Below, piece by piece: positions 23,501 to 35,600 of a DNA stretch of 64,000 nt (the stretch's first letter is position 1; each line of letters opens with the position of its first letter). The position numbers and the translations under genes were made by a program. This DNA comes from Imbricaverruca yamaguchii (Eukaryota > Arthropoda > Thecostraca > Neoverrucidae), in the NCBI GenBank assembly GCA_034440575.1, contig JAOTOL010001642.1:3646501-3710500 (forward strand). The letters run 5' to 3'. The notes under the pieces were generated by a model. The model worked only from the letters and a program-made list of their open reading frames with translations, was not told the origin of the DNA and did no database searches.

Positions 23501-25059
23501 TATCTTTGCTCCGCAAATTTGTTTACAACTCTGCCCCGATCACGGGTGGTGGTCGTCAAGGCCCTTTGCGGGTGGTGGTGAGTGGTGTCTACGCTGCGGG
23601 TTCTACCATAAGGTCATTATGGGAAAAAGGAATATATTGTCATGTTGCTAATTCCTGTGGTCCGATGGTGGTTTCTTCTATTGGCTTGCTTCCTTTCAAA
23701 TACGGTAACTTTAATCATATTTCGTCAATTTAACATCTTGACAGCATGTACATTTTTATTTTCTTCATGTGGCTCATTACCGTGGTATCCACCTCGCTAT
23801 GGAGAATGGTAGAATAATGGTAACTAACTACACACCATGGTAGTTGCCTACATTTACCAATACTCCAGAAGTGTGTCCCACTGTTTCATGATATGGCGCC
23901 GGAATTGGCGCATTTGTTACAGGTAAACAGAATGAACCAGGTGATATGGAACCAACTCTGACGTCATCAACGATTTTGGAAGAGTTGCAAGTTCCATTTG
24001 ATTCGCCTTTAATTATTTTGTAAAGTTAGACTGGGTTAGCAGGAGGGGCAGGTGGCGGGTAAAATTGGATGGTTGTCCATTATAAAAGCCTGTTCTCTAA
24101 TAAAAGCTAATTGTACTGTATGTACATGGTAAATAGGGGTCATGCAAACATAAGTTGTGATGATGTCAGAGCTAGTCTTCTGAAGACCAGTTTTGCTTAC
24201 ATGCCCCATCCAACCTTAGCAATTGGATACACTTCTGGAATGTTACCAATTTGTCATGTAATTTGTAGTGTCAGGATCTCCGTGCATTCATGAGCAATTC
24301 ATCACAAAGTGGTCTATTGATAATCAGCACCATTCAGCCTTTGAATGAGAAATGTGAGATGACCATTGATCGAGCAGCAGAGATGACAATTGATCAACAA
24401 TGATAGTGAAATCGAGCAGCCAGAGCCAGCATGGCCAGGCCTGCCAATATGGTACAACCACAATGTACTGTCATGGACTGCCAGCACTGGTGCAACTAGA
24501 CCTGCCAGTAGAACAAAATACAATGGTATTACAACATCCCCACCCTTCAGAGCCACTATAATAGGCAGTTATATAGCTCCATACTATAATAGAGCTCACA
24601 TGAGGAACAAGTGTGGCCACCAAGATGACTGGGGAACTAACATAAAGACTGATGCAGTGCAGACCACGGCTAGTGACAGTATCAGAAGTGCTAACACTAC
24701 CAGTGACAGGGTGCACTCAATACACTTGCATCAGACACATGCATGTGCCTAGACTTTCCACTCTGGACACCATCAGTGTTGTTTTTTGTCAGCAGTCCAG
24801 GCTGCACTTCTGACAGGCCTTCCCAGTGCTTGTGCATCAAGAGGTGGGACCAATGCTAGTGAGTGCATCTGACTGTTGTTTGCTGGTGACAGTGTAGACT
24901 GCAGGCTGCTCTGTGCTGTTGAATGTCGCCTTTGTAAGGTCACTTTTCCTCTGACTGTCCACATGTAATTCTGTGTGTGTATACAAAGGGCTGGATCAAA
25001 ATTGGGGTGTGACAGGAGGCCCCCCTTTTGTGGGGTGTTTAGGATGGGCTGCGGCTAAT
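20545..25059. other. Long intergenic stretch, no gene recognised
   Basis: Short frames only. A frame at 21500-22060 (residues such as FGSNRDYDVKRFRKG) could be a decayed retroelement protein but is unassigned. The region upstream of PEX2 has no promoter motif that I would defend. Confidence 0.4.
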
Positions 25060-25195
25060 ACTTTCTGTAAAAAAATTTTTTCCAAACAATTATTTACAAA
25101 CACAATTAAAAAAAAAAACTCTTAAAAAAAAATTAAATTTTTTAATAGAAAATAATATCAAAAAAAAAAAAAAATTTTTTTTTGAAAAATTTTAA
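25060..25195. repeat. A/T homopolymer tract
   Basis: Stacked runs of A and T up to about 15 long, similar in character to the G/C tract at 2520. It may be a low-quality consensus segment. Confidence 0.8.
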
Positions 25196-26573
25196 GGGAA
25201 GGAATGACTGACCAGGTGGACTCTCATGCCATAGCACACATGGGTTGGCTTCACGTTAAGGATGGAGCAGTTCCTGTTCGCAGTTCCTCATCACAGTTCC
25301 TGCTGTCACATCAGTACCACAATGGATGAGCGCAAAATGACCAATGCAGTTGATGCGCACCCTAAAGCATAAATCCACCACCAGTACCACAATGATGTGA
25401 ATATGGGCTCCTGCACAAGTATAATAGGCAGCATGGTCACTTTCATCATATCCTATACTAGTACCTCTTCATCCTCCTCCCACGGCCTGTCAGCGTCTTC
25501 CCTGTAGTGTGTCCTAACTTTATTGGTTGAATGTTGGTGCTTGAGGCTGTCATCACATACACAAAGTCAGCTTAATGTTCTACAGGCTCCAGAATGGTGA
25601 TGTGATGGATGCCAACCACATGCTGGAGATATAAAGAGATTTGAAACACGCCTCTCGGGTAAGTTTAGTGTATCCGATATTAAAAGCCTGCAGTTTGGCA
25701 GTAGCTCTCTTGTGTGCATGCCTACACACGCCTGCACATGCCTACATATCTCCCTGTTACGCCAGCTCCATGTAGACCCAATATATTTCATCCACCGTCA
25801 CTTCACACGTCACTTCACACGTGATGTATATTCCCACCATGGGATGCATGTGCCGGTAGTTATGCTTCTCAGGATTAGATAATAGGCCATTTTTCACCAG
25901 ATCATGTGCATCCATGCAGTTAGCCAATGTCACACACGATTTGCCCTTTGGCACTTCAATTCGCCCACCTCTCACTGCAGTCGGTACTGTAGGTAGTCCG
26001 AGTTTTCATTGAAGCCATGAATAGTTAAGAAAAAGGTTGTGCACAATACATTGTTTAATCGTTCCTACAATCAGATGTGCCTTGTTGATTGCTATCAAAG
26101 GATGGAACATGATGTTGTTTTCTAGAATATCAACCAGAATATGTCAAGCATTTACTATGCCAGGTCATGTGTAAGTCCATACTGATGTACAGTTGGGGAA
26201 CAACAGTCATTTCAATCCAAATTACTCCTTAAAGAGGCACCTCAAGATCTGCAACTGCTGAAAACTGCTCCATGTTTATGTTGGTGTGACCTATTTAACT
26301 TGAGCATGTAGCATATCATGAGTGTTGTTTGTGCTGGGTCTGGGTCCATCAGCCACACAGTTGTCATGTGGCCACCTGGCCACTTACCATCAAAGGTTTG
26401 TGCTTTCCTGTGTTTTATTTGAGTGCCTGAAAATGGCACACAAAAATATTGCCAAAGTCAAAATATGTAGTCAAAATAAGTAAACAAAATATCTGCCATT
26501 TCTGGAAGCTTGGACTGTCATCTTCAGACATGGCTATTTTCCGAAGCTGTATTTATGTGTGCCTTAATTTCAG
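25196..26573 (+). other. Region upstream of PEX2 coding exon 1
   Basis: No supported coding sequence. Because coding exon 1 is preceded by a splice acceptor (TTAATTTCAG ending at 26573), at least one untranslated leader exon should lie in or before this stretch. I could not locate it. Confidence 0.45.
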
Positions 26574-26576
26574 ATC

Positions 26577-26666
26577 ATGTTTCAATACTTCACCAAGTTG
26601 TTCACGAACATGGGACAAGTGGACGAAGTGACTCCGGAGGAAAGCTTTGTGGGAAGGGTGTATCAG
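26577..26666 (+). CDS. PEX2: PEX2 coding exon 1
   Basis: Thirty codons from ATG; ends CAG before GTAATG. It encodes MFQYFTKLFTNMGQVD and then a stretch ending FVGRVYQ, which leads into the conserved PEX2 N-terminus. The preceding TTTCAG is a good acceptor, so the exon probably also holds three untranslated bases. Confidence 0.85.
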
Positions 26667-29600
26667 GTAATGATGGCCTCAAGCATGTGTGATTGTAGCG
26701 ATTGTGGCGGATGCGATTGCTACCTCGCTGTGTAGCACTGTTTGCATTGTTTTGTCAGAAACCATCGCTCCATAAGTCTCCATCGGACGGCGGGTCACCA
26801 TCGTCGAACAGGACAGAAATGCTGGGGAAGTTGGCTGATGTCAGCTCTTAATACAGCCTATGTTTTGCTTTTGTGTTGTAATTGTGTGGCAATTATTGTC
26901 CGTGCTAACCAGGTTTTTATGTACTTCAGAATGACGCCGAGACTTTAGATAAGGAGGCGTTGGCCGCAATACAGAATCAAATAAATGATGGGGTTAAGTA
27001 CCTAATGGTAAGTTTTCAGGTACCATCGTGGTAAATTGTTATTGTTTGCAATCAACAACAAACCTGTCGTTGTCATGTGTGCAGCGAATAGTATCTGGAC
27101 AGACGTGTCAGCTCAGAGTGGAAGGAACTATATCTCCTCAGTTGAGCCAGGCTCCTGGCATTGAAACGTCAGAATCAGAGCTGGTTAATGTTTGATCTAG
27201 TCGACACTACCGCTGGCATTTATGACCTTGTGGAGTTTCTCTGGGTGTGTGCCTAGGCCGGCTGGATAGAAAGCCACAGTGTGACTGTGAGCCTCGGGCC
27301 CCTTGGGCCGTCTGTAGTTGTGATGCGTGAAGTCCGTATTATTCGCTTTGCAGCATCGTCACTACCTGAATGTTAAACTGAAATGACCAACCAAGCACCT
27401 GAATGTCAACTACGCACGGTCCCTACACGTAATAAACGCCTAACACCATAAGACCACTCATTATAGCCTCCAAAAACCATCACTTCATATCAGATTAATA
27501 CGTGCTCGAAATTTCAGCCGAATTTATACCTGAAGATCGAGCCGGAAGTGTTGGCACTCCTGCAGCTGGTCATATGGCGTGTAAGTATTGGCACCGCGTT
27601 CGTCTGCGGAACTTGGCCTGGATGCCGGAATTTGCATGTCACACTGCATATGTGCATGTACGTGTCTGTATTGATGCCATTATTGCAGCCACATCCACAA
27701 AATGCATGGCTGTTATTCTAGCTGCCGAAACCCGCGGGCTTGTTTCCTCCAGGGAATTGACAGGAGCGAAGTCGCGTGCTGTCGCCATGCATGCATTAAT
27801 GGTGCACCTCTCGAATTGGTGCTATGATGGTCGGCAGCGAGGCGCCAAGCCCTGTTGTCGTCGCCCTGGCGACAGTACGGCCTGCAGCGACGGTACTACA
27901 CGCTGAGCTGGTGCCTATGGCGGGGAAGTTTAGTCATGCATCGATCAGTGCACGTCCAATTCACTTCGCATTGCCAAACTTATTCCAGGGGTCTTTAACC
28001 GTCCGAGTGCGGGAAAACTTCCCAACCCTCGGATGTCCCTACATCTCCACGTCCCCACCTCTGTCTACCGGCTCTTCAGTGCCGTCTGTGTTTGACACCT
28101 GACCAGTGTGCCGTCTGTGTTTGACGTCTTAGTGTGCCGTCTGTGTGTGTCGTCTCTGTATGTGTCGTCTGTATGTGTCGTCTGTGTGTGTCGTCTGACC
28201 AGTGTGCCGTGTGTGTGTGTCGTCTGTATGTGCCGTCTGACCAGTGTGCCGTCTCTGTGTGTCGTCTCTGTGTGTGTCGTCTTGTATGTGCCGTATGCTG
28301 CTGTATGTTTGTACAGTCTTACCAGTGTGCCATCTGTGTGTGTTGTGTTTGTCAGTGCATGAGGACAAATGTGTTGTGTGTATGTCTGAAAAGTGTGCCG
28401 ACTGTATGTGTGGTCTGACAGTGTGTGTTGTGTGTGTCGTTCTTGTGTGTCGTCTGTATGTGCCGTTGCAATGTGTCTGACCAGTGTGCCGTCTGTATGT
28501 GTCGTCTGTGAGTGACGTCTGACCGTCTGTGTGTGCCGTCTGTATGTGTCGTCTGTGTGTGTCGACTGACCAGTGTGCCGTGCGCCGCAGCACACCGTAC
28601 TCAGCCGCGGCCAGACGTTCGGCCAGCAGCTGCTGGGTGTGTCGTACGTGCGCCTGACGCCGCGCCGGGCCCTCCTGCTCGCCCTGCTCACGGTCGGCGG
28701 CAGCTGGCTCCGGCGGCGACTGCCCGACCTGCTGTCGGTCGTGCCGGCGCAGCGCCGGGAACAGGTCAGGTCGGGTCGTCAGTCCGGGAGCAGTCGCCGG
28801 AGGTCCGGCGGCGGGGTGTTGTGTAGCGAACGATGTGCGACGTCGGCTGCCCGCGTGTCAGACGTTTTGACCCGGAGACCCGATTGTTTGGGACCCACTC
28901 TCTGTTTGTGTCGAGGATCTCGGTTCAGTTTTGAGGGTCGCGTTATTGCCGCAGTGGTGTCGGGTTCCTGCTCTTATACTGGCACTCGTACTCATACTCC
29001 GGGAGCTTCTCCCAAGTACGAAGACAGTGCCAATCTGAGTTCCTTTTGCCTTGCTATATAAGGATCATTAATTCCAGGCATGCTATAATTTATGGCTGTG
29101 GCATGCCGCCGAAGGTATTAAAAATGTCTGGCGTAGCATCCGAGAAAGTACTGTTTTAGAACGCGTAGGAAGCTGTCTCACAAAGAAAGTCCCGTCGCAT
29201 CGAGGGCACAATATACTTGCAATTATTGGCGTGTGGCATCTACGTAGTGTTTGCTCTTGCTCAGACTCATTATTAGCTGTGCTCCTTACTCGGTTGTTTG
29301 CTGTTGATTAATCACCAGCGGTCATCATTAGAAGTGGCAAATACCCAACATTTTGAGACCAAAGCCCGGGCCCGGCCGATCTACTTTGACCAGGCCCGTC
29401 TTGACCGGTCAATATGCAGTGAAGGCAGGTCAAAAGGACTGGCATGATGTGCATGTAAGGTAGCACTATTATGTTTTTACTCAGATTCAGGGTCATGTTG
29501 CCAGCGAATACCACCTCTTCCACGAATATCTAAGCTGTTCAACATGTGTCTTGGATAAGCTGCTGTTTTAACAATTACCTCTACAGATATCTTATTAGAT

Positions 29601-32600
29601 AATAAGGACGTTTTAGGGAAATAGCTTGAAGCTGTTCAACTCTTGTGACAAATGCATTTTGTCGCATAATGTCCAGCTAATTTCTGGCACTTGACTCATA
29701 ACATGGTGAGTTTATATGGCCTTTGTGCAAGACAAGGGAGGGTTTAAAAAAAGTTATTTGTATTTTCAACTAGCCATTCTTTAGTTTTATCTGAGCAAAC
29801 TAATTAGTTTTGCAGACATCTAAATTATCACAGCCACATCAATAACTAATGCCCAAGCAATTGCCTCTTTCAGCAATCATTCCCATTTCCTCCATTTTCA
29901 GTACCTTAGCTCCATACCGCCAACTTAGGATATTTTAAGCAAAGAGAATGTGGGTGTAGTTATTTATCCAGTTGGCTTTCTGTGTTGTTCCATACATTCA
30001 GATGTATTTACCAGTTTTTGATGAATTGATGATGAAAATCGTGCACGTGATGCTGATGAATCTGTGAGTTGATGTAACAAGTATTGGGACTAGCCTGCTC
30101 GATGGACTAGCTCGATATCAGTGCCCCTGATAATTCAGAGCTGTCCAAAGGTGTGTTGAATTTCCAAAGTTTTGTTCTTTTTGCGCAAAAAGGGAACATC
30201 AAAAAGAAATCATGCTAAGCTTGATCAAACCTTTCAGGATGGTAGATTTGCATCGAAGCAGTCGTGTATAATTTTCATCATGCCACCCATGTGTCTCGCC
30301 TGATGGAACTTAAACTTGCAAAATAAGCAGCATATGCTGGTCATTGCTATTCAAATATACATATGTAGGCATACTGCTCATTGAATCCCTTGAATTTACT
30401 TTGTTATCCATTTTAAAAGAACTAAAACCAAATAAATCATAGTCCACCAGACATCTGCACTACGGACGGCAACGTTATGAAATTTTCGTGTGTTTTTAAT
30501 AGTTATATATTGAGCATGTATGTGTGTTTCTAACATCAGATATTCCGGATCTTCATATGTTTTCCTTCGATTTGATTTCTTTCGTTGCTCAACAGTCATT
30601 TTACCTCGCTCCTAAACACCGGAATACTGACGGTAATTACTTTTTTGAGAAAATTATGCCATGGTAAATTTGATTCATGAATCTCGGTAAAATGTGACAT
30701 GGAGTTATTATGTGAGTATATTGGTGATGTACTATTGACTTCGCTTCCTTTCTAATTTGTTTTGATATGAACCAATTGTGGAACTCACACACAGAAGTAA
30801 TTGTGAGCCTGCGCAAATGCCAAGACGCACCCAAAGTTTGAGTGGGTCCATGGGCGTCGCCAGGGGTTTTGGACAAGGGTGAGAAGGTTTTTAGGTCGAT
30901 TTGTTTTCATGCAACTCTATATGCGTAGCGTCCAGTTTAGCGAAGTTGGGGAGGGTAACGCGTCCCCTCCCCTCCGTCCCCACCGTGGCGACGCCCATGA
31001 GTGGCCACCAATGCTGAGAGTGCTGAGGGACGTCATGCAGATAGCTGCTTTTGTGTGGAGGATGAGGGAGACCCTACCGGTGCTTCTTAGCGGGTTCTGA
31101 AAGGTCTGCACAGTGCTGGCACTGACAGAGGGCTGTTTCTGTATCGGTGCTGAGGGAGGGCGTATGGTTGATCCGGTACAGGTGCTGAGGGAGGCATTAT
31201 GTCCAAATTAAGTTTGATGTTGTCAGATGACAACGCAAATCATTAGTTTTCCATGCGAGTCGCAATACAAATATATATAATTTTGCACAGGAGCCTCAAT
31301 GAAGCTGCCATGCACAATTTTCAGTTATAAATGCTAAAAATGAGTTCGAAAGCAAAAGGCTGCAAAGTGAAAATGTTAATAATATGAACAGCTGTTATGT
31401 GAATGTCAGACAAGGTCACACATTGTGGTAGATCACTGCAGATGTAAATATAATAGTACTCACTAATGATGCGGGTGTCATCGTTCATCCTGCTCTCTGA
31501 GTTCTGGCAGGCTGGGGGCAGGTCCTATGACATGAGGCAGTTGCTCCCGTACGCGGACCGTCTGAGGTGACCAGGAGCCGTCGCCGCCCAGGTGCGTGGC
31601 GCGGCGGACGCGGCGGACCTGCTGGTTCGGCTCGCCTCGCTGCTGAACCTGCTGCTGTTCCTGCGCGGCGGCCTCTACCCGACACTGGCCGAGCGGCTGC
31701 TGCGGCTGCGCAAGCGGCGCGTCGCGCAGGACTTCGTCTCCGAGACCAACTACACCTACCTCACCCGCGAGTACCTCTGGCGAGGCTTCTCCGTGAGTGC
31801 CGGTCGCTGCGTGGCCTGTGCATGCAGGAGTTTGTGCTGCTGGGGTGGCTGCACCGGTTATGTGGGAGTTTGTGCTGCTGGGGTGGCTGCACCGGTTATG
31901 TGGGAGTTTGTGCTGCTGGGGTGGCTGCACCGGTTATGTGGGAGTTTGTGCTGCTGGGGTGGCTGCACCGGTTATGTGGGAGTTTGTGCTGGTGGGATGA
32001 CCGCACCAGTTAGGCAGGAGTTTGTGCTGGTGGGGTGACTGCACCAGCTATTGCGAATATTTAGCAATAGCCGTATGGTGCCACACATAAGCTTATAGGG
32101 CAGAAACTGACAAAGAGAAGCTGATGATCGCTTTGAGTCAAGCAGAAGCTGATCAGCTCTTTGAAGTGGTTCCAGCTCTGCGAAATGTAAAATCATTCCT
32201 TTACGTATGGTAGCTCCCGTTGGGAACATTTTTATGTATGCGCGTTTAGGTCCCTGATTACTTGTGCATGGGTTTTCCTGAATGGAGGGTCGCTGCGGTA
32301 CCGGTGCCGAGAAAACTCGGTCCACGCATGGTCATGCAGTGCTTCTGGTAACGTTTCTCTACACTAGGATACCAGAGACACCACGCGGGAGACCGTTCAG
32401 ATGCACGTCTTGTGCCGGGGAAGACGTGCCGCGGAGTATGTGGGACTCGCCATTCTACTCCATTTTCCCAATGGCTACATGCATTTGCGATTATGCTTTA
32501 TTAGCTATGACAGTGATGGTTGTGGAGAACCAGTGTGGTCGCAGCACTTGCATGGATCAAGGCATGGATTTGATCCTGTAATGAACGTTTTGTCATCGAC

Positions 32601-35600
32601 GGAAGATTATTTGTTATAATTTTAGTTTCACCAAAAATTTCACAGAAGTTGTCGGATGGTTATTCGAGATCCGATGGTAAGTTCATCGCGAGTAGTATTG
32701 TCATCTACATCCACAAGATGGTCTGGAAAGCCTGTGGAGTGATTCCCCAGTAGCGGTATTGCTGTTGGCTGGCACTTGGGGGGCTGTATGTTGGCACTTG
32801 GTCGGGGCTGTATGTTGGCGCTTGGCCGGGGCTGTATGTTGATTCCCCTGGTAGCGATATTGCTGGGGCTGTATGTTGTTGGCTTTTGGCACTTGGTGGG
32901 GGCTGTATGTTGGCGCTTGGTCGGGGCTGTATGTTGGCGCTTGGTGGGGTGTATGTTGGCGCTTGGTGGGGCCGTATGTTGGCGCTTGGTGGGGGCTGTA
33001 TGTTGGCACTTGGTCGGGGCTGTATGTTGGGGCTTGGCCGGGGCTGTATGTTGGCGCTTGGTGGGGGCTGTATGTTGGCGCTTGGTGGGGGCTGTATGTT
33101 GGCACTTGGTGGGGGCTGTATGTTGGCGCTTGGTCGGGGCTGTATGTTGGCGCTTGGTCGGGGCTGTATGTTGGCGCTTGGTCGGGGCTGTATGTTGGCG
33201 CTTGGTTGGGCTGTGTTGCGCTTGGTGGGGGCTGTATGTTGGCACTTGGTGGGGGCTGTATGTTGGCACTTGGTGGGCTTGGTGGGGGCTGTATGTTGGC
33301 ACTTGGTGGGGCTGTATTTGGTTGGTGGGGCTGTATGTTGGCGCTTGGTGGGGGCTGTATGTTGGCGCTTGGCGGGGCTGTATGTTGGCGCTTGGTCGGG
33401 GCTGTATGTTGGCACTTGGTCGGGGCTGTATGTTGGCACTTGGTGGGGGCTGTATGTTGGCGCTTGGTCGGGGCTGTATGTTGGCGCTTGGTCGGGACTG
33501 TATGTTGGCGCTTGGTCTAGGCTGTGGGTTGGCACTTGGGCTAGGCGCTTACAACCACTCGACGTCAGTCGTCAGAGTATCTGCTGATGCAAGAATTTTC
33601 AAGTTCCGGCTCCCCTCTCCTTCACTATCTATTCTTCCTTCGGCATCAACCAGTCCTAGGTTATAATTTTAATTGGCGTGAAGCTATTGTTCGTCGTTTC
33701 CTGGTTTCAATCGGTTAAGACTGGCATGAGATAATATTATTTGGTGAACATAATAAAATCATATATTTATTTCAACGAAAAAGATTAGCTGGGACCTTCA
33801 GAGAATCTTGTGTTATGTTGTGTTGTTTTAATAATCCTACGAGAGGCGCTTAAATCCGAACCACGCCTTTTCATCCAAATTATTGTTGCAGTTACCTATT
33901 GGACAGCGTGCACATCTCAATGTTGCCTGCGAATAATTAGGTAACGTATATTGTATGCAATCTGCTTCTACGCTGTCAAAATGATTCATAAACGGTATGG
34001 TTGAATGGTAGGAAAATTCCGGAGTTTGGACGGTTATGCAACTGCGTGTTTTTGTTTGATCACTCCAAATGATGGTTTTGCTACATGATCACACTGGTTG
34101 AAGCGCCCTTAAATTCAAACTCAAGTGATGGTTTAAGCAGATTGGATACACTTTGTTCAACAGCAATGTTGTTTTATGTTGTGTCCTGTTTTTCCATTTC
34201 GTCGCCACGAAATGGGCTTATAGCGTTGAGCCCATTTTTCTAGCAATTTGATGATGCGACAGAGCAAATCGTGTCCAAAACTTGCACTATGCTAATCCAT
34301 CGTCAAAATTATCCTATGGTCGATGCGCCTTTTAAACCCAAATAACTAACTAAAACCATCAGATGATTACAGCTGGAATTACATTCCGAAATACAATTAT
34401 CTCTCATATGGGATGCTACCCCTACTCGCCCGTCCCTACATCCGCCAGCGCGCACCAGACAGCAGCTCCTCCTCAGAGGCTGGGTGAGGCGAAACAGCCG
34501 ACCGCTCCAGCTGGCGTCTCTTACGCCTCGTTGTCGTAGTTTACGGGACAGCCACCGGCGGCGCTAGCGTCTGCACCTCACGTGATGTGCCGAGAGGCTG
34601 TGGTGCACCTGGTATTGCCGCAGAGCTATGGCATGCGCTGTATATATATATATGCCGTTCACTTGTGGAGTTCTCGCCACAATTTGTTCCAGCACGCTTT
34701 AAGATGGAAGAACAAATATTAATAGTTAGATGGCAAATGATGTGCAATGGTATGTGTGTAATTCATCCAAGGTATACTATCTAGTGTAGACCCCATCTCA
34801 ACTTTTTATGTCACAAGTCGCCAAATGGCACAGCTAATTATGAGGAGATGAATGCAATATTAGCGTCACATTCGTATCGGGGAGCGTCCAAGATTGCCTG
34901 TTTGAACTTCGTGATGCGATTTCAACACTGGCATTCATTTCGTTTCATTCGAGCCCTTGTCTAAACAATGCTAAAATACCGGGTGTCATTAAATGTGTGA
35001 TGTCAAAAAGAACATGGCATGATCTTGAAATTTACGGTAAAATGGCATAAAGATGATACTTATAAACATGAGGCTAGCAATCCACTAATCTAAGAGATAG
35101 TGAAAGGAGGAACGAAAACCGTCCAAACATAATCCTAGGAGCCTAATGCCAAAACTTTGTCGAAGGACGCCGATTCAATATTCAGTGTGTGATGCTTTCC
35201 ACATACGTTCGTCACAAATTGATCACTGTGTCAAAAAGTTGCTACATGCATCATCCTGACCTCGGAACTTCATCACGCGACCGCTGTATCCCAATATCCA
35301 TTCCCTGCCATTCCTCCAGATATAGATCAAGCCTCGCCCCGTGCAGAGGCTTTTTGTCGAAAAAAAATGCAGCGCATATCGGTGTGTCGCCGCCAAGCAC
35401 AGCTGATGAGGTATCCTTTGTCGACAGCATGCTGAGTAAAAAGTGAAAATGTCATATAAAATCACGTGCAACGCGATCAGGGAGGACATGGACGTTGTTC
35501 GCCGAAATCGCAGCTTATGGGCGATTGGCCTCGCTTATTGCCCATATTTTACCAATCGTGGGTGTGACAGATTGATGGACAAGTCAGCAGAGCTGTTTAC

